Source: Thinopyrum elongatum (lineage: Eukaryota > Streptophyta > Magnoliopsida > Poales > Poaceae). Taken from it: a stretch of DNA of 64,000 nt. Below, piece by piece: positions 45,403 to 57,100 of this stretch. The stretch's first letter is position 1. The number at the start of each line of letters is the position of its first letter. The notes beneath the pieces were generated by a model. The model made no database searches, was not told the DNA's origin, and saw only the letters and a program-made list of their open reading frames with translations. The stretch covers positions 368,075,105 through 368,139,104 of the forward strand of contig CM022297.1 of the NCBI GenBank assembly GCA_011799875.1. Reading direction: 5' to 3'. Both the position numbers and the translations under genes were made by a program.

Positions 45403-46277
45403 TGTCGGCGTCCTGGGAACCAGGGTACCCAGACTTGCTTGCCTGCGGCCCACGGCGTGGCTCTATCGATGGCCTGGTACGGCCCATCTTCAGCACCTTC
45501 AAGACAAGACCCTCGAGAGGGGCCAAGCCTCGCGAGGTGGACGACGTCAAGACCTCCGAAGGTAGCGGCCTCCTCAGGCTGGCTCCCGAGGAGCGGAGAT
45601 TCCTATGCAAGCACCCATCTCATGAGGTCTGGGTGACGCAAGCCATGACGACCAAGGCCAGGCGGGCGCCAGCGGGCACAGACCAGCAGGTTTCCTCTTA
45701 GGTGCTAAGGAGGCAAGCGCAGGCACGGAGTCCCGAGGAATCACCCAAAGGTTTTCATTCCCGTGCAACGAGACCAAGACCGCCAGGACGGCAGGATGGA
45801 TGTCATCGTCGAGCCCACCACGACGTCACGACCAGAAGCTTTGTAGGCGAAAACCACCTTTCGCCAGGATAAGATGTACTACTTGTCCCCCTTCAAAATT
45901 GGCCACTTTGGAATCCCTTCCCACCTTCGCTTGGAGGAAGAGGACTAAGGCCACTATAAATATAGCTTAGCCACCAGCGTAGCAGGGACGGATCGAATCC
46001 TCAGCTCAAACCCACACAAGAACAGACCTCCTGAGGTTGTTCTTCCCCTGTACTAGTTCATCCTCAGCCCCTCGCGAGGCTAATCTACCCCAAAGTAGGA
46101 GTAGGGTCTTACACCGCAAGGTGGCCCGAACCTGGGTAAACTGCCGTGTCCCTTTCCTTTCCTGTTCATCGAGCTAGGCTGTGAGAGCGACGAATCGGTT
46201 GGCTGGAGAGGTGGAGTTCTTCGCACATGCCCCAGAGTTTGAACCTTTCTTGGGTCTGCGGATCCCTGAATCCGACA
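45403..46277 (+). repeat. 3' LTR of Tat1
   Basis: The LTR is 875 bp, preceded by the polypurine tract GGCCCCGGGGGCTAC and ending AATCCGACA. GTTCA follows at 46278-46282. Confidence 0.9.
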
Positions 46278-46739
46278 GTTCATACCCCCCGATACTACCC
46301 ATAGATTCATCAAAATAAGCAAACAACACAAAGAAAACAGAATCTGTCAAAAACAGAAGAGTCTGGAAAGATCTGAATTGTTCTAATACTTGGTAATTCC
46401 AAAAATTCTGAAAAATTAGTACAACAGAGGAAATTTTTATATAAATATTTTGTAAAAAAATCAGGGTTTTTCGACCCTCTAGTTAATTTAAACAATTCTG
46501 TGACTGAACACAAAAGTTTCTGTTTTTAGCAAGATCAAATCAACTATCACCGTAAGCCATCCCAAAGGTCTTACTTGGCACAAACACTAATTTAAACACC
46601 AAAACACAATTACTACAGAGGTAATAATGTGCATTTTATTCAAGAACATAAGCAAAACAAATAACACAAAAATAAAATTGGGTTGCCTCCCAACAAGCGC
46701 TATTGTTTAACGCCCCTAGCTAGGCATATTGCAATAGAT
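46278..46739 (-). other. B2 internal region between Tat1 and the B2 ORF
   Basis: No gene. 46678-46693 holds the TTGGG/CCCAA hairpin and ACGCCCCTAGCTAGGC, both matching element A after its ORF in inverted orientation. The stretch 46320-46560 matches element A near 9060-9360, reversed. Confidence 0.7.
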
Positions 46740-47600
46740 CTAGGTATTGTCATCTTTGGTATGCAATCCTTTCTTAATCAAATCTCCCAAAACTCTTCTC
46801 AGTAAATCTATCCTTTCCTTTATTTCCCTTCTAGTTGGTGAACTTAATTCATGAAAAGAGCTTTGATTAGTGATTTTAACATTTATAAACCCGTAATCCG
46901 GATCATCACCGTATATATGATCATATAAAACACGTAACTCATTTTTAACGGGTTCGCTAGCCATCTTTTCCAACCAATAATCATTAAATCCTACATAAAT
47001 TCTCCTTGTTATCCAATCAAATTTATCATAATTCTCAAGATACAAGGTTTGAGTGATTTCCGAGTAGGGAACTCTCCTCCTAAGATTGTCACTATAAGAT
47101 TGATAATCTCTAGATTCCAAACTACGCAAAGTTTCTTTATTATGGAGAATTTATTCAATCGGAGGATGTTCAACATTTTTATTATAGAAAGCAAAAATCT
47201 CCCTAGCCTCTTGTATTATAAAATCAAATTCCCGCATAAGGATGATAGTGGCAATTTTTTTAGCTTTAGTATGATTAATATCTGGAAGTTCATAAAACAC
47301 CTTTTGCAAGGCGGGATGGATGTGCACAAATTTTCTTTCTAATTTCTTAATAAGCATGACAATGGCATACGCATAACAATTTGTATCAAGAAGAATAGAT
47401 CTTTTATTAATAGGCATAGTTCCCGTACAATCAAAGAATTCCTGAATAGCACTTTTCCCAATAATATTACCATCTCCCACATGAATTTTTTTTGCTTTAT
47501 AATTAGGAGGAGTTTCAGTTTCATGATCTAAAGAACAAGATCCAAATTTTTGCTCAAGACCCTTAAAATTTTCAATGATAACCTCCCCGGATTCAGACAT
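46740..47600 (-). pseudogene. Sabrina-like ORF of B2, unknown function, one nonsense codon
   Basis: The ATG at 47598-47600 opens MSESGEVIIENFKGLEQKFG. The frame runs about 286 codons with a single TAA at 47151-47153 (HPPIE-stop-ILHNKE) and ends KKGLHTKDDNT. It is rich in Lys, Ile, Glu and Asn, with segments SILLDTNCYAYAIVML, KKIATIILMREFDF and YLENYDKFDWITRRIYVG. I recognise no catalytic motif, zinc knuckle, protease or RT. It has no resemblance to element A's Gag-like ORF except the shared end DDNT and the downstream hairpin. One stop in 286 codons suggests recent loss. Confidence 0.65.
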
Positions 47601-47836
47601 GGTGGCAACAAATCGATCTAGCACACGAGCAAACAAAAAGCAAACGAAAAGACGAACAGAAGAAGGGCGAATAAAAAGGCAAATCTTTTTGTATTTTTCT
47701 GAGAATCGTTTTAGAAGTAGGGGAGAGGAAAACGAGAGGCAAATGACGAATAATGTAATGCAAGAGATGAGAGTTTATGATGGGTACTTGGTAGGCTTAT
47801 GTAGACCTCCCCAGCAACGGCGCCAGAAATTCTTCC
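47601..47836 (-). other. B2 leader with primer binding site
   Basis: The primer site, read on the minus strand, is TGGCGCCGTTGCTGGGGA (plus 47808-47825), tRNA-Asp type with one change, 11 bases from the LTR end. The rest is A-rich leader up to the ATG. Confidence 0.8.
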
Positions 47837-48561
47837 TGCTACTTCTTGAGCTTGCGTTGGTTTTTCCCTTGAAGAGGAAAGGGTGATGCAGCAAAGTAGA
47901 GATAAGTATTTCCCTCAGTTAGAGAACCAAGGTATCAATCCAGTAGGAGATACAAGCAAGTCCCCAATCTACGCACCTGCACAAACAATCAAACACTTGC
48001 ACCCAACGCGATAAATGGGTTGTCAATCCCTTCACCGTCAATTGCAAAGGTGAGATCTGATAGAGATAGGTATATAAGATTGCAAAATGTAAAACAAAAT
48101 AAAAGTAAATAAATTGCATCAAGGTATTTTTTGGTATTTTTGATATATAGATCTGAAAATATATGATGGAAAATAGACCCGGGGGCCATAGGTTTCACAA
48201 GAGGCTTCTCTCTTGAAAGCAAATAATACGGTGGGTGAACAAATTACTGTCGAGCAATTGTTGAAAAGCGCAAAGTTATGACGATATCCAAGGCAATGAT
48301 TATGCATATAGGCATCACGTCCGTGTCAAGTAGACCGACTCCTGCCTGCATCTACTACTATTACTCCACACATAGACCGCAATCCAGCATGCATCTAGAG
48401 TATTAAGTTCATAAAGAACGGAGTAATGCCTTAAGTAAGATGACATGATGTAGATGGATAAACTCAAGCAATATGATGAAAACCCCATCTTTTTATCCTT
48501 GATGGCAACAATACAATACATGCCTCGCTACCCCTACTATGTCACTGGGTGAGGACACCGC
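47837..48561 (-). repeat. 5' LTR of B2, partial
   Basis: It starts TGCTACTTCTTGAG and matches 23167-23660 plus 33243 onward until GAGGACACCGC, where L2 begins. ACCGC (48557-48561) is the expected L2 duplication; the other side lies outside the window. Confidence 0.88.
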
Positions 48562-48855
48562 TGTGATGCCCCCGATTCAATCGTACACTAATCATGCACG
48601 CAAACGTGTACGATCAAGATCAGGGACTCACGGGAAGATATCACAACACAACTCTAAACACAAATAAAAGATACAAGCTTCGTATTACAAGCCAGGGGCC
48701 TCGAGGGCTCGAATACAACAGCTCGAACACAACAGAGTTAGCGGAAGGAACAATATCTGAGTATAGACATAAGTTAAACAAGTTTTGCCTTAAGAAGGCA
48801 AACACAAAAGCAACAACGATCGAAGAGGCAAGGCCTCCTGCCTGGGACCTCCTAA

Positions 48856-48950
48856 CTACTCCTGGTCATCGGCGGTCTCCACGTAGTAGTAGGCACCCTT
48901 TGGGTAGTAGTAGTAATCGGCGGGGGTGGCATCTGGCTCCTGGGATCCAC
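48856..48950 (-). other. Exon-like Asp/Tyr-rich frame end inside the long LTR (L2)
   Basis: On the minus strand a frame reads QEPDATPADYYYYPKG and, after a second tyrosine run, ends TADDQE and a TAG at 48856-48858. Upstream lies a pyrimidine-rich stretch (CCCCTTTTCCCCCTTCTTTC) with AG after it. L1 has the same layout ending PADPVDDYY. This may be a terminal exon carried in the LTR, or chance; no start or promoter is identified. Confidence 0.35.
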
Positions 48951-49991
48951 CAACTGGTTGCAACAACCGGAAAGAGGAAAGAAGGGGGAAAAGGGGTAGC
49001 AAAGCAACTGTGAGTACTCATCCAAAGTACTCGCAAGCATCAGACCTATACCAAGTATGCATTGGTATCAAAGGAAGGGATGTATCTATGGACTGAACTA
49101 CAGAATGCAAGAATAGAGGGGAAGGCCTAGCCTATCGAAGACTAGCATCTTCAAGCAGCTCCAAGCATCTTGCAGCATTCAGAAGAGTAAAGAATAACAT
49201 TTTATAATTAACAAGCATGTTGTAGTATTAACGCCCAGAGATCCTTCCTCGACTCCCTGCGAGAAAGCAATCCTGGAGCCAACATATCCATCACATGTCT
49301 CAAGTATCCATTTCTAGTTGTAATAGATCAGGATACAAGTCTGAACGTCCGTTACCGTGGACACGGCTATTAATAGATAATCTTCCCTGCAGGGGTGCAC
49401 CACGTTACCCAACACGCTTGATTTACTCTGGCCGGACACACTTTTCTGAGTCAATGCCCGACCTCGGAAGATCAACACGTCGCAGTCCTACCTAGGCTCA
49501 GCAGAGAGGTCCCCGCCGGTCTACATCCTAAGCACTCCGGGGTCTTGGGCCCATCACCCGTTGCACTCCGGGTCATTGTGCGACGAGCCGGGACGAGCAC
49601 CACCTCATCATGGCTGGCACTGGCCGATAGGCCCACAATGCTGAACTGGACGTCTGACAAAGCTTCGGCTGATACTACGACGCCGAGGCCCATAACTATT
49701 CCCGCGTGGTGGTTAGTGCGTAAAGGCTAGTGGCCAACTCAGAACAAATACCTAAACCTGTTAGTGCATTATTAAATGAAGTGACGGCTGTCGGGACAAG
49801 TCCGGAGCTACCACCCCCTCCTAGGGATACCGCTAAACAGCCAGCCACCACCGTAACATCTTGCAGGTGCTCTGCAGGCCCGCCCGACTTTCACATCAAC
49901 TCGCGGGTACCCCTCAGGGCCGACCCGACTTCAGTAATGGTCTCAAGTAAAGTCCAGGTAACCGTGTGTCCATAACATCAAGGGGGAATCC

Positions 49992-50193
49992 GAGGAATCA
50001 CCCTCGATGGAATCCACTTGAGGTAATCATCAAGTTGAACTTAGGAGGAATCACCCTCGAGGTTCACACTTGAGGTGTTGCACGACAGAGTCATATCGGG
50101 AGTGGTGAAGGAGGAATCACCCTCGATGACCACGACCGAATATCTACACTACAAAGTTATCATCAGGAGTGCGTTACGAGGTATCACCCTCGG
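49992..50193 (-). repeat. Spaced repeats of GAGGAATCACCCTCGA in the L2 LTR
   Basis: The motif occurs at 49992, 50045, 50111 and, with one change (GTATC for GAATC), at 50178, with spacings of 53, 66 and 67 bases. Each is a small hairpin (GAGG with CCTC). Confidence 0.75.
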
Positions 50194-51648
50194 CACTCGA
50201 TAGTAGCTCTGCAGAATCGAGCAACAAAAGGGGCGTGATGTGATGTGAGGTGTCGGGCTCTGGTCGTCGATCACATTGACCGAGTCGTCGATGATGAAGC
50301 AGGGGCAACAAGGACAAGGTGGGGGTCACTGATGGATTACTAACCAACCTATACTAAGCAGTTTAGGATAAGTAGGTAGGTAACAATAAGCAGGTTACAC
50401 AAGCAGGCTATGCATCAGAATAGGAGCAATCAATTACAGTAGCAAAATCTAATGCAAGCATGAGAGAATGGAATGGGTGATATCGGAGTGATCAAGGGGG
50501 GGGGGGGCTTGCCTGGAAGCTCTGCTGAACAGGAAGAAGAGTCGTCGGTGATGTAGTCGATCACAGTGGCATCAGCAGTGGTCTCGGGGTCTATCGAAGA
50601 AGAAGAGGGGGAAGAAACAGTAAATATAAAGCACACATATGCATGACATGACTACAGGCACAACTAGAGGTGTTCTAACGCAGTGTTACACGATACCGGC
50701 GAAGGGGGATAACATCCGGGAAAGTTTTCCCGGAGTTTGGCATTTTCGGACAGATGAAACGGAGGGGGCGGTTCCATGTTTGCTATGCTAGGGACGTGTG
50801 ACAGACGAACGGAGGCCATATTCGGATTTGTCATATTTTTCTGAGCAACTTTCATGTATAAAACTTTTTCATCCAAGCTACGGTTGAATTTCTACGAATT
50901 TCTAAAGTTTTAGCAATATCCTAAAAATTCCTGAAATTTTGCTAAGGATTCGTCGGTTTTAAACATCACTTAGCTGTTTTCCAAAGGCTACAACTATTGT
51001 TCTGTACATCCTATGGGTTACTTCCTTATATCAATATTGATCACTCTCCTGTGATCTACAAGATAGTATCACTTGCATCTCTGTTAGAGTCCATTATCTT
51101 GCTCAAAACTTTGTTTGAAAAGTGTCACTTGATATTAATTCCAGAAACTGTTATAATTTATAAACTTTGTTGGATGATTGCCATTGATCTATAGCTCTAA
51201 TGGAGACACTTACTATAAGTGTTTTGCACTACAACAAGAGTACTATCATGCCATGCCCTTAGATGGTATGACATATGCCTATAGTTTGTTCAACAAAAGC
51301 CCTAAAGTAGCTATGGCAGTATCTCCGTTTATATTTTTTTTTCAGTTAACAGAACATAGCATTTTGCGATTTTTATAGGATTTAATCCATGAATCTAATG
51401 GATTTGGTCCAATGGAGACATTTGAGCCTTGTCAAGTGTACTACCTACTCATATTATTTTAACTCCTGTTAGTAGTTGTCTAACCACTGAGTAGGGGCTG
51501 CCTAGGGGGTTAGTCAATGTAGAAATTGAAAAGCTAACTAGTAGCAGCTATAGTAGCTAGTAGTAATAGTAGGTTCAGCGGAGCAGCGTTGGGAAGTGGC
51601 GTGGCTCAGGCTCTACAGGCGTGCGAGGCGCAACAACATCTACAAGTA

Positions 51649-52552
51649 TGTCGGTGCAACAAATCCTGGGTCTGGTGCCCACACTATGCACAGGCACGGG
51701 GACGAGATTGAAGCACCAACCCAAGTCAGAATATAAGGGATTAAGAGGTTCAAAGGACTAACATGCAGATCAAGCCAAAGAAGCAAGGCACCATCAGGAG
51801 AAGGGCCTCCTTTGCCGGGCAGGCGAGCTCGGCAAGGGGCGAGGCCACCCCCGAAAGACGACGTCCAAGACGTCCCGGCAGGGCCTGCCGGGGCAAACGG
51901 AGGCCAAACCACCTCACTAACTACTCCACCACGACCCACGTCGTCAATCAGTGTGGTGTCAAACCGCGGAGTGACTAAGTGGCAGCCATTCACCACATGG
52001 CAGCCTCTCCCTATAGGAAACACCTGCAGATGACACCCGTCTTGCGACGTGTCAAGCGAGCAGGCGTGGGGCTGGCGAGATAGCCCGGCAAGCCTTGCCG
52101 GGTAACCAACGATGTGACGTTGAGCGGTGCATTTAATGCGCCCTGTCAGCCCGCAGAGTTAGGTATGATAGCACTGTTTGCTATCTTATCAGTGCATAAT
52201 GACTGTTTTGCCATTGTGGTGACCCATTAATCTATAAAAGGAGGCCCATGGCAACTATAGAGAGGGTTAGAAGGTTGGATAACTCAGACCCCCATACGCG
52301 CGTAGCCACTGCCGCCCTGAGGCAACCCTTGCCAGGCAAGTGTACTACGCTCCATCACCACCTTTCCACCATCAATCCACCAAAGCAGGAGTAGGGTTTT
52401 ACGCATCACGGCGGCCCGAACCTGGGTAAAATTGTCTGTGTGATCTTTGCCGTGCTGCCACACGCTCGTCTACTCTTTGTGCAACGCGACGCCCCCTGCT
52501 GAACCAGCAAGGAGCCTCCTGGTCCCATAGGTGGCCGTGGTTTCTCACGACA
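51649..52552 (+). repeat. 5' LTR of Tat2
   Basis: It opens TGTCGGTGCAACAAATCC and ends TTTCTCACGACA. Repeated GGCAAGCCTTGCCGGG-type inverted motifs occur within it (near 52090). Confidence 0.9.
52233..52239 (+). promoter_or_regulatory. LTR TATA box (Tat2)
   Basis: TATAAAA before GGAGGCCC; identical at 61685-61691 in the 3' LTR. Confidence 0.65.
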
Positions 52553-52556
52553 TCCT

Positions 52557-52574
52557 TGGCGCACCAGGTAGGGG
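52557..52574 (+). promoter_or_regulatory. Primer binding site (Tat2)
   Basis: TGGCGCACCAGGTAGGGG lies four bases after the LTR end, the same site type as Tat1. Confidence 0.7.
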
Positions 52575-52652
52575 GACCGCTTGCGCGAACCTGAAGGCGT
52601 GTGTAGCGCATCACCTTCATCACCATCAGCATCATCGACGACGCCATCGACC

Positions 52653-54772
52653 ATGGCACCCAAGAAGAAACCCGGTTCTTCGGCTCATCCTTCCACCTCG
52701 AAGGCTCCGCCGCCCACGGCCTCTAACGCTGCGGGGGGTGCGGAGACATGCGAGGACGCGGACGCTGCTGGGGATGTGGTCGGAGCAGGCGGCGCCGTCA
52801 CCACTTCCCCCGCGGCCGACGCAGGAGCAGGAGACATCGGAGGAGAGCAGCATCAGCAACATCCCGACGGCCACGCTCCACAAGGTCCGAGTGAAGGGGT
52901 TACTCCGTCTGCGCCCCTTCCACCCGCCGATGGACACAGCCGCAGCAACGGCGCTTGGGCCGGGGCGAATCGCCGCCCTCCGACCGCTCCCACCACGGGT
53001 GCGGTCGCAGCGCGTGCACCTCCCCCGGGACGGGTCGACCAAGCCGCTGTGCCTGACGGAGCCACTAGCCCTTGAGCGCCTTCGCCGCACCACCCTGCCA
53101 TCCAGGTGGTCGCCCCGCAGCAGCGGGGGCGCAGTGCTGCCGCCACTGGCACCGTCAGGAGCCGAGCGATGGTGTGATCGACTTCATCATCACCCATGCC
53201 AAGTACAGCCTCGGAGGCCATGGAGCGGGCTCAGCTGCTGCTGAGGTTTCCGCCAGCGGCCGAGCAAATGGACGAATGGTGTGTCACCATCCAAATCTGC
53301 TCGGTTTCGCCGAAGCTGGGGGCTCACGGCGAGCTGGCCCGCCACAGCCGCCCCAAGCGACAGCAACGGCTCATGCTGTTGGCCGTACAGAAGGGGCCGT
53401 CCCCACGGTGCAGTCCCTGCCACGACAGCCAGCGCGAGCGCAGCAGAATCAAGACCCTGACGACGTCTCGATGGCCTCTTCTGACCCTCAAGCGCGTCCA
53501 GGCTAACGATGAGCCCCGGAGGATAGGCGGAGAGGAGACACGCGCGCCATTGTCGAGCAACGCCGCGACGACCTCCGCCCGACCGATGGGTGCGACGGCC
53601 CCGGCGTCGATGAGCCCACGCTCGGTATTGGTGGGTGCCTACCTTTCGAGGTTGGCTGCCCTGCCTTTACCCGTGAGCTGCGGCAAGTCCGTTGGCCGTC
53701 CATTCGTATGTTCAAGCCAGAGATACCTGAGAAGTATGATGGGAGGCTGAACCCGACAGAGTTCCTGAGCATCTACGCCATCGCTGTTCAGGCTGCCGGG
53801 GGAAGAGATGAGAAGGTGTTCGCCAACTGCTTTCCTTTGGCCCTCAAGTCCAATGTGACGTCTTGGCTGATGCACCTGCCGAAGAACTCTATTTCGTCAT
53901 GGGTAGACCTGTGCCATGAGTTCATCGGTGCCTTCACCGGTGGCCTCCAAGAGCTGGGCCGACCCAGTGACTTGCAGCTTCTCCAACAAAAGGAAGGAGA
54001 GACCCTCCGTAAGTATTTACAGAGATTCAGCAAAGTTCATAGAAATATCCCAACTATCCATCCGGCAGCCATGATAGCCGCCTTCCAGTCCAATGTGCGC
54101 AACCGCCGGATTCGTTCCAAGATGAACGTACAGTTGCCCAAGACTGTGAAGGAGCTATACACGTTGGTGGACAAGTGTGCTCGGATGGAGGGAAGAAAGT
54201 TGCCCGGAGAGGAAGATTGCACCAATATTGATTCAGAGGATGAGGATGAATCAACCAGTCAGAAGAAGAGCAAGAAGCGCAGTAAGAAGCGAAGGGATAA
54301 GGCAGTGATGACTGTTGAAGGATCGGGTACGCCTAGTACCGGCAAGAAGGCCAAAGCTGAGGCCCCCGGCAAGGAAGCTGCCGTGTGCACTGACTGCCGG
54401 GAAGCCGCTGCTGCCGAGAAAGCCGGGAAAGGTGATGGGCCGTATTGCCAGATTCATCGGACTAAGGGCCACGACCTTCAAGAGTGTTATCAGGTTGAGC
54501 AGCTTGTCAAAAGACAAAAAGTAGAGTATGAGAAGCGTGACAAGGAAAAGGGTCAGAATGTTGCTGGCGGCAAGGGCCGAGGTGGTGAAGTAAATCACCC
54601 CAGCAAACCCTTTCGGAACCAAGGAAAACCCGCCAGAGGTCGAGAGAAGGAAGCCTGTGGTGATGAGAGTGATGGAGGGGATGAAGAGGAAACCCATGAG
54701 CAAGAGTTTCAGAAGGCCACCGATGCCCTGTGCATTGACGGGGGTGCATCTCTGCACACCTCTCACCGCTAA
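52653..54772 (+). pseudogene. gag (Tat2)
   Basis: The ATG at 52653 opens MAPKKKPGSSAHPSTS. The N-terminal part to about 53510 is broken by several frameshifts (MERAQLLLRFPPAAEQ is in another frame) and ends in stops. From 53507 a single frame runs to 54772: FTRELRQVRWPSIRM, EIPEKYDGRLNPTEFL, ANCFPLALKSNVTSW, FIGAFTGG and LRKYLQRFSKVHRNIP form the capsid core. Then come a Lys-rich region and a knuckle-like CQIHRTKGHDLQEC near 54445. TAA at 54770-54772 ends it just before the protease in the same frame. Confidence 0.8.
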
Positions 54773-55579
54773 CTCAAGCGGTGGGCGCGAGAAGTCAATG
54801 TCATGGAGCCAGCGCCCGAGGCCCGGAAGCCGCGCAAGTGGTCCCGTACGCCCATCATCTTTGACGAGGAGGATCATCCTAGCCGTACCACTACGGTAGG
54901 GTGTTTGCCATTGTTGGTCTCCCCAACAATCCGCAACCTCAAGGTCACGAAGATGTTGGTGGACGGCGGGGCCGGGTTGAATCTGATTTCCCCAGCAGTT
55001 ATCAGCAAGCTTCAGATTGCAGAGGAAGAGCTGGAGGTTACCGGCATGTTTCAAGGAGTTAATCCCGGCAGGAGCCGTCCTAAGGGAAAGATCATGTTGC
55101 CGGTAACGTTTGGGGGAGAACTGGACTACCAGACTGAGAGGATTGTGTTTGATGTGGTTGATCTCCCCCTGCCATACAATGGGATTCTTGGACGCCCGGC
55201 CCTGGCTAAGTTCATGGAAGCATCTCACTATGCCTACAACACCTTGAAGATGCCTGGGCCACTGGGAGTCATCACCATCCCATCAGATGAGAAGGATGCA
55301 GTCATTTGTGTGGACAAGATGTACCGGGATGCGGTCGCAGCAGAGGCAGCAGCAGCTCCCGCTAAGGAAAGCAAAGGAAAGAAGAGGGATTGCAGGGACT
55401 CCGGCAAAGAGTCCGGGAAGCATGCCCCCACCGAGTGCACGGCACCCGTTGACGACGTGCCGGAGTGTTCCAATGGCAAGAGATCCAAGGTCGCTACACC
55501 CCAAGTGAAGAAGGTCCCGGCAGGGCTGGCTGGCGTTGATGGTACTTTCACTATCAGCGCCACCCTCGATGCCAAATAG
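54773..55579 (+). pseudogene. Retropepsin-like protease (Tat2)
   Basis: It continues the gag frame. Catalytic motif LVDGGAGLNLIS (Asp codon 54962-54964), flap region, then LPYNGILGRPALAKF. A linker to RT follows (KKRDCRDSGKES). TAG at 55577-55579 ends the frame segment. Nothing in the domain itself is broken. Confidence 0.8.
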
Positions 55580-57100
55580 GAAAGCGCGCTCATTGCCTTC
55601 CTGCGGGCGAATATCGATGTGCTTGCCTGGCAAACATCTGATATCCCCGGTGTTCCCAGGGAGGTAATCGAGCACCACCTTGTTGTCTGCCCACATGCCC
55701 GACCTGTCAAGCAGAAAGTATGGAAGCAGGCCTTGGAGAGGTAGCAGTTCATTGCAGAAGAGATCAAGAGACTAGAGGCAGCTGGATTGGTCAGAGGAGT
55801 ACTGCATCCCACGTGGTTGGCAAACCCAGTGGTAGTCCGGAAGGCTAACGGGAAGTGGAGACTTTGCATAGATTTCACAGATCTCAACAAAGCTTGCCTG
55901 AAGGACCCGTTTCCCTTGCCGCGTATCGATCAGATTGTGGATTCCACTTCAGGTTGTGATTTGCTCTCCTTTTTGGATTCATATTCTGGGTATCACCAGA
56001 TCTTCATGTCCAAGGAAGATGAAGAGAAGATGTCATTCATCACTCCATGTGGTACATACTGTTTTGTCCGCATGCCATTCGGATTAAAGAGTGCCGGGTC
56101 CACTTTTGCAAGGGCAGTCCAGATTGGTTTTGAGCCACAGTTGCACAGAAACATAGAAGCCTATATGGATGATATTGTGGTCAAGACCAAGGATAGGGCC
56201 ACCCTTATTCAAGATTTGGAGGAGCCGTTTGCTAATCTGCGCAAAATCAATTTGAAGCTCAACCCGGAGAAGTGTGTATTTGGTGTTCCCTCTGGCAAGT
56301 TGCTTGGGTTCTTTGTATCCCATCGCGGGATCGAAGCCAATCCCGACAAGATCAAGGCTATCGAGCAGATCCAAGCACCAAGGACAGTTAAGGATGTGAG
56401 GCATCTGACAGGATGCGTTACCGCGCTAAGCAGATTCATCTCCAAGTCCGCCGAGCGCGCCCTACTGTTCTTCAAAATTTTGAAGAAGGCAGGACCCATG
56501 AAGTGGACCCCGGAAGCAGATGCAGCTTTGCAAGAGTTGAAGGCCTACTTGTCCTCCGTGCCTACCTTGGTCGCTCCCAAACCTCAGGAGCCGTTGCTAC
56601 TGTACCTAGCGGCAACCAACCAAGTAGTCAGTGCAGCTTTGGTAGCGCAGCGAGAAGTGGATGAGGCAGAGAGTGAGCAGAGACCGGCAGAGTCAGAGAA
56701 GGATTAGGACAGCAATGAGCACGGCAACAAGAGCAACCCCAAGGACGCGGCAAGGAAGAAAGTGGTGCAACGCCCAGTGTACTTCGTCAGCTCCTTATTA
56801 CAGGGGGCTAGATCGAGGTACTCTGGTGTGCAAAAGTTGATTTTTGGTCTCATCATGGCCTCAAGGAAACTGCGCCACTACTTCCAAGCCCATGAGATCA
56901 CGGTTGTCACTCGTTTCCCGTTGCAACAGATACTCCGAAACCCTGAGGCTACCGGCAGAATAGTCGAGTGGGCTTTGGAGTTATCTAGTTTTGGTTTGAA
57001 GTTTGAAAGCACGTCAACTATTCAGAGCAGGGCATTGGCAGAGTTTATTGTAGAATGGACGCCAACCCCTGATGAGGAAGTGACAGAGACAACTATCCCC
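55580..57100 (+). pseudogene. Reverse transcriptase with first RNase H (Tat2)
   Basis: Same frame. RT blocks in order: WRLCIDFTDLNKACLKD, PFPLPRIDQIVD, LLSFLDSYSGYHQI, CFVRMPFGLKSAG, catalytic AYMDDIVVK (YMDD codons 56162-56173), LNPEKCVFGV and LGFFVSHRGIEANP. A Gypsy RNase H-like region follows (LYLAATNQVVSAAL, RPVYFVSSLL, LRHYFQAHEI). Stops: TAG at 55742-55744 before RT and TAG at 56705-56707 in the linker within the RNase H part. It copies the element RNA into DNA. All visible RT catalytic residues are kept. Confidence 0.85.

Larger units (their letters stand above)
36690..46277 (+). mobile_element. Tat-lineage Gypsy element Tat1, pol-deleted, with an antisense gene
   Basis: The element is 9588 bp, with LTRs 36690-37563 and 45403-46277, TG to CA, and flanks ATTCA/GTTCA (one mismatch). 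Sense strand: gag, protease and a remnant of RT. RNase H and integrase are gone. Then come a repeat-rich 3' region and a 2.7-kb antisense coding region before the polypurine tract. Gag/protease style, primer site and antisense ORF position fit the Tat lineage (Grande/RIRE2 relatives). Confidence 0.85.
23167..48561 (-). mobile_element. Sabrina-like element B2, minus strand, split by two insertions
   Basis: The left end TGCTACTTCTTGAG is the reverse complement of the B1 LTR end. Parts: 3' LTR 23167-23660 plus 33243-34325, internal 34326-36689 plus 46278-47836, 5' LTR 47837-48561, then cut by L2. The rest of the 5' LTR should lie beyond the window. AGGAG at 23162-23166 is the expected left duplication. 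It carries one ORF (46740-47600) and no pol. WHAM2 and Tat1 are nested in it. Confidence 0.85.
48562..51648 (-). repeat. L2 3' LTR, first segment
   Basis: It contains the segment shared with L1 (about 48900-49860), four spaced GAGGAATCACCCTCGA motifs (49992-50193), a G-run near 50500 and an AT-rich stretch at 50870-51480. It ends at AAGTA (51644-51648), the Tat2 duplication. No conserved gene; an exon-like segment is listed separately. Confidence 0.75.

Noticed and set aside
44303..45565. Plus-strand open frame of 420 codons in Tat1
   Set aside because: It runs opposite to the antisense gene and into the 3' LTR; composition is GC-rich shadow with no domain.
48562..51648. CRISPR-like spaced repeats (49992-50193)
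   Set aside because: Only four short copies with uneven spacing inside a plant LTR; not a CRISPR array.
54251..55228. Minus-strand open frame of 325 codons
   Set aside because: Shadow of Tat2 gag and protease.
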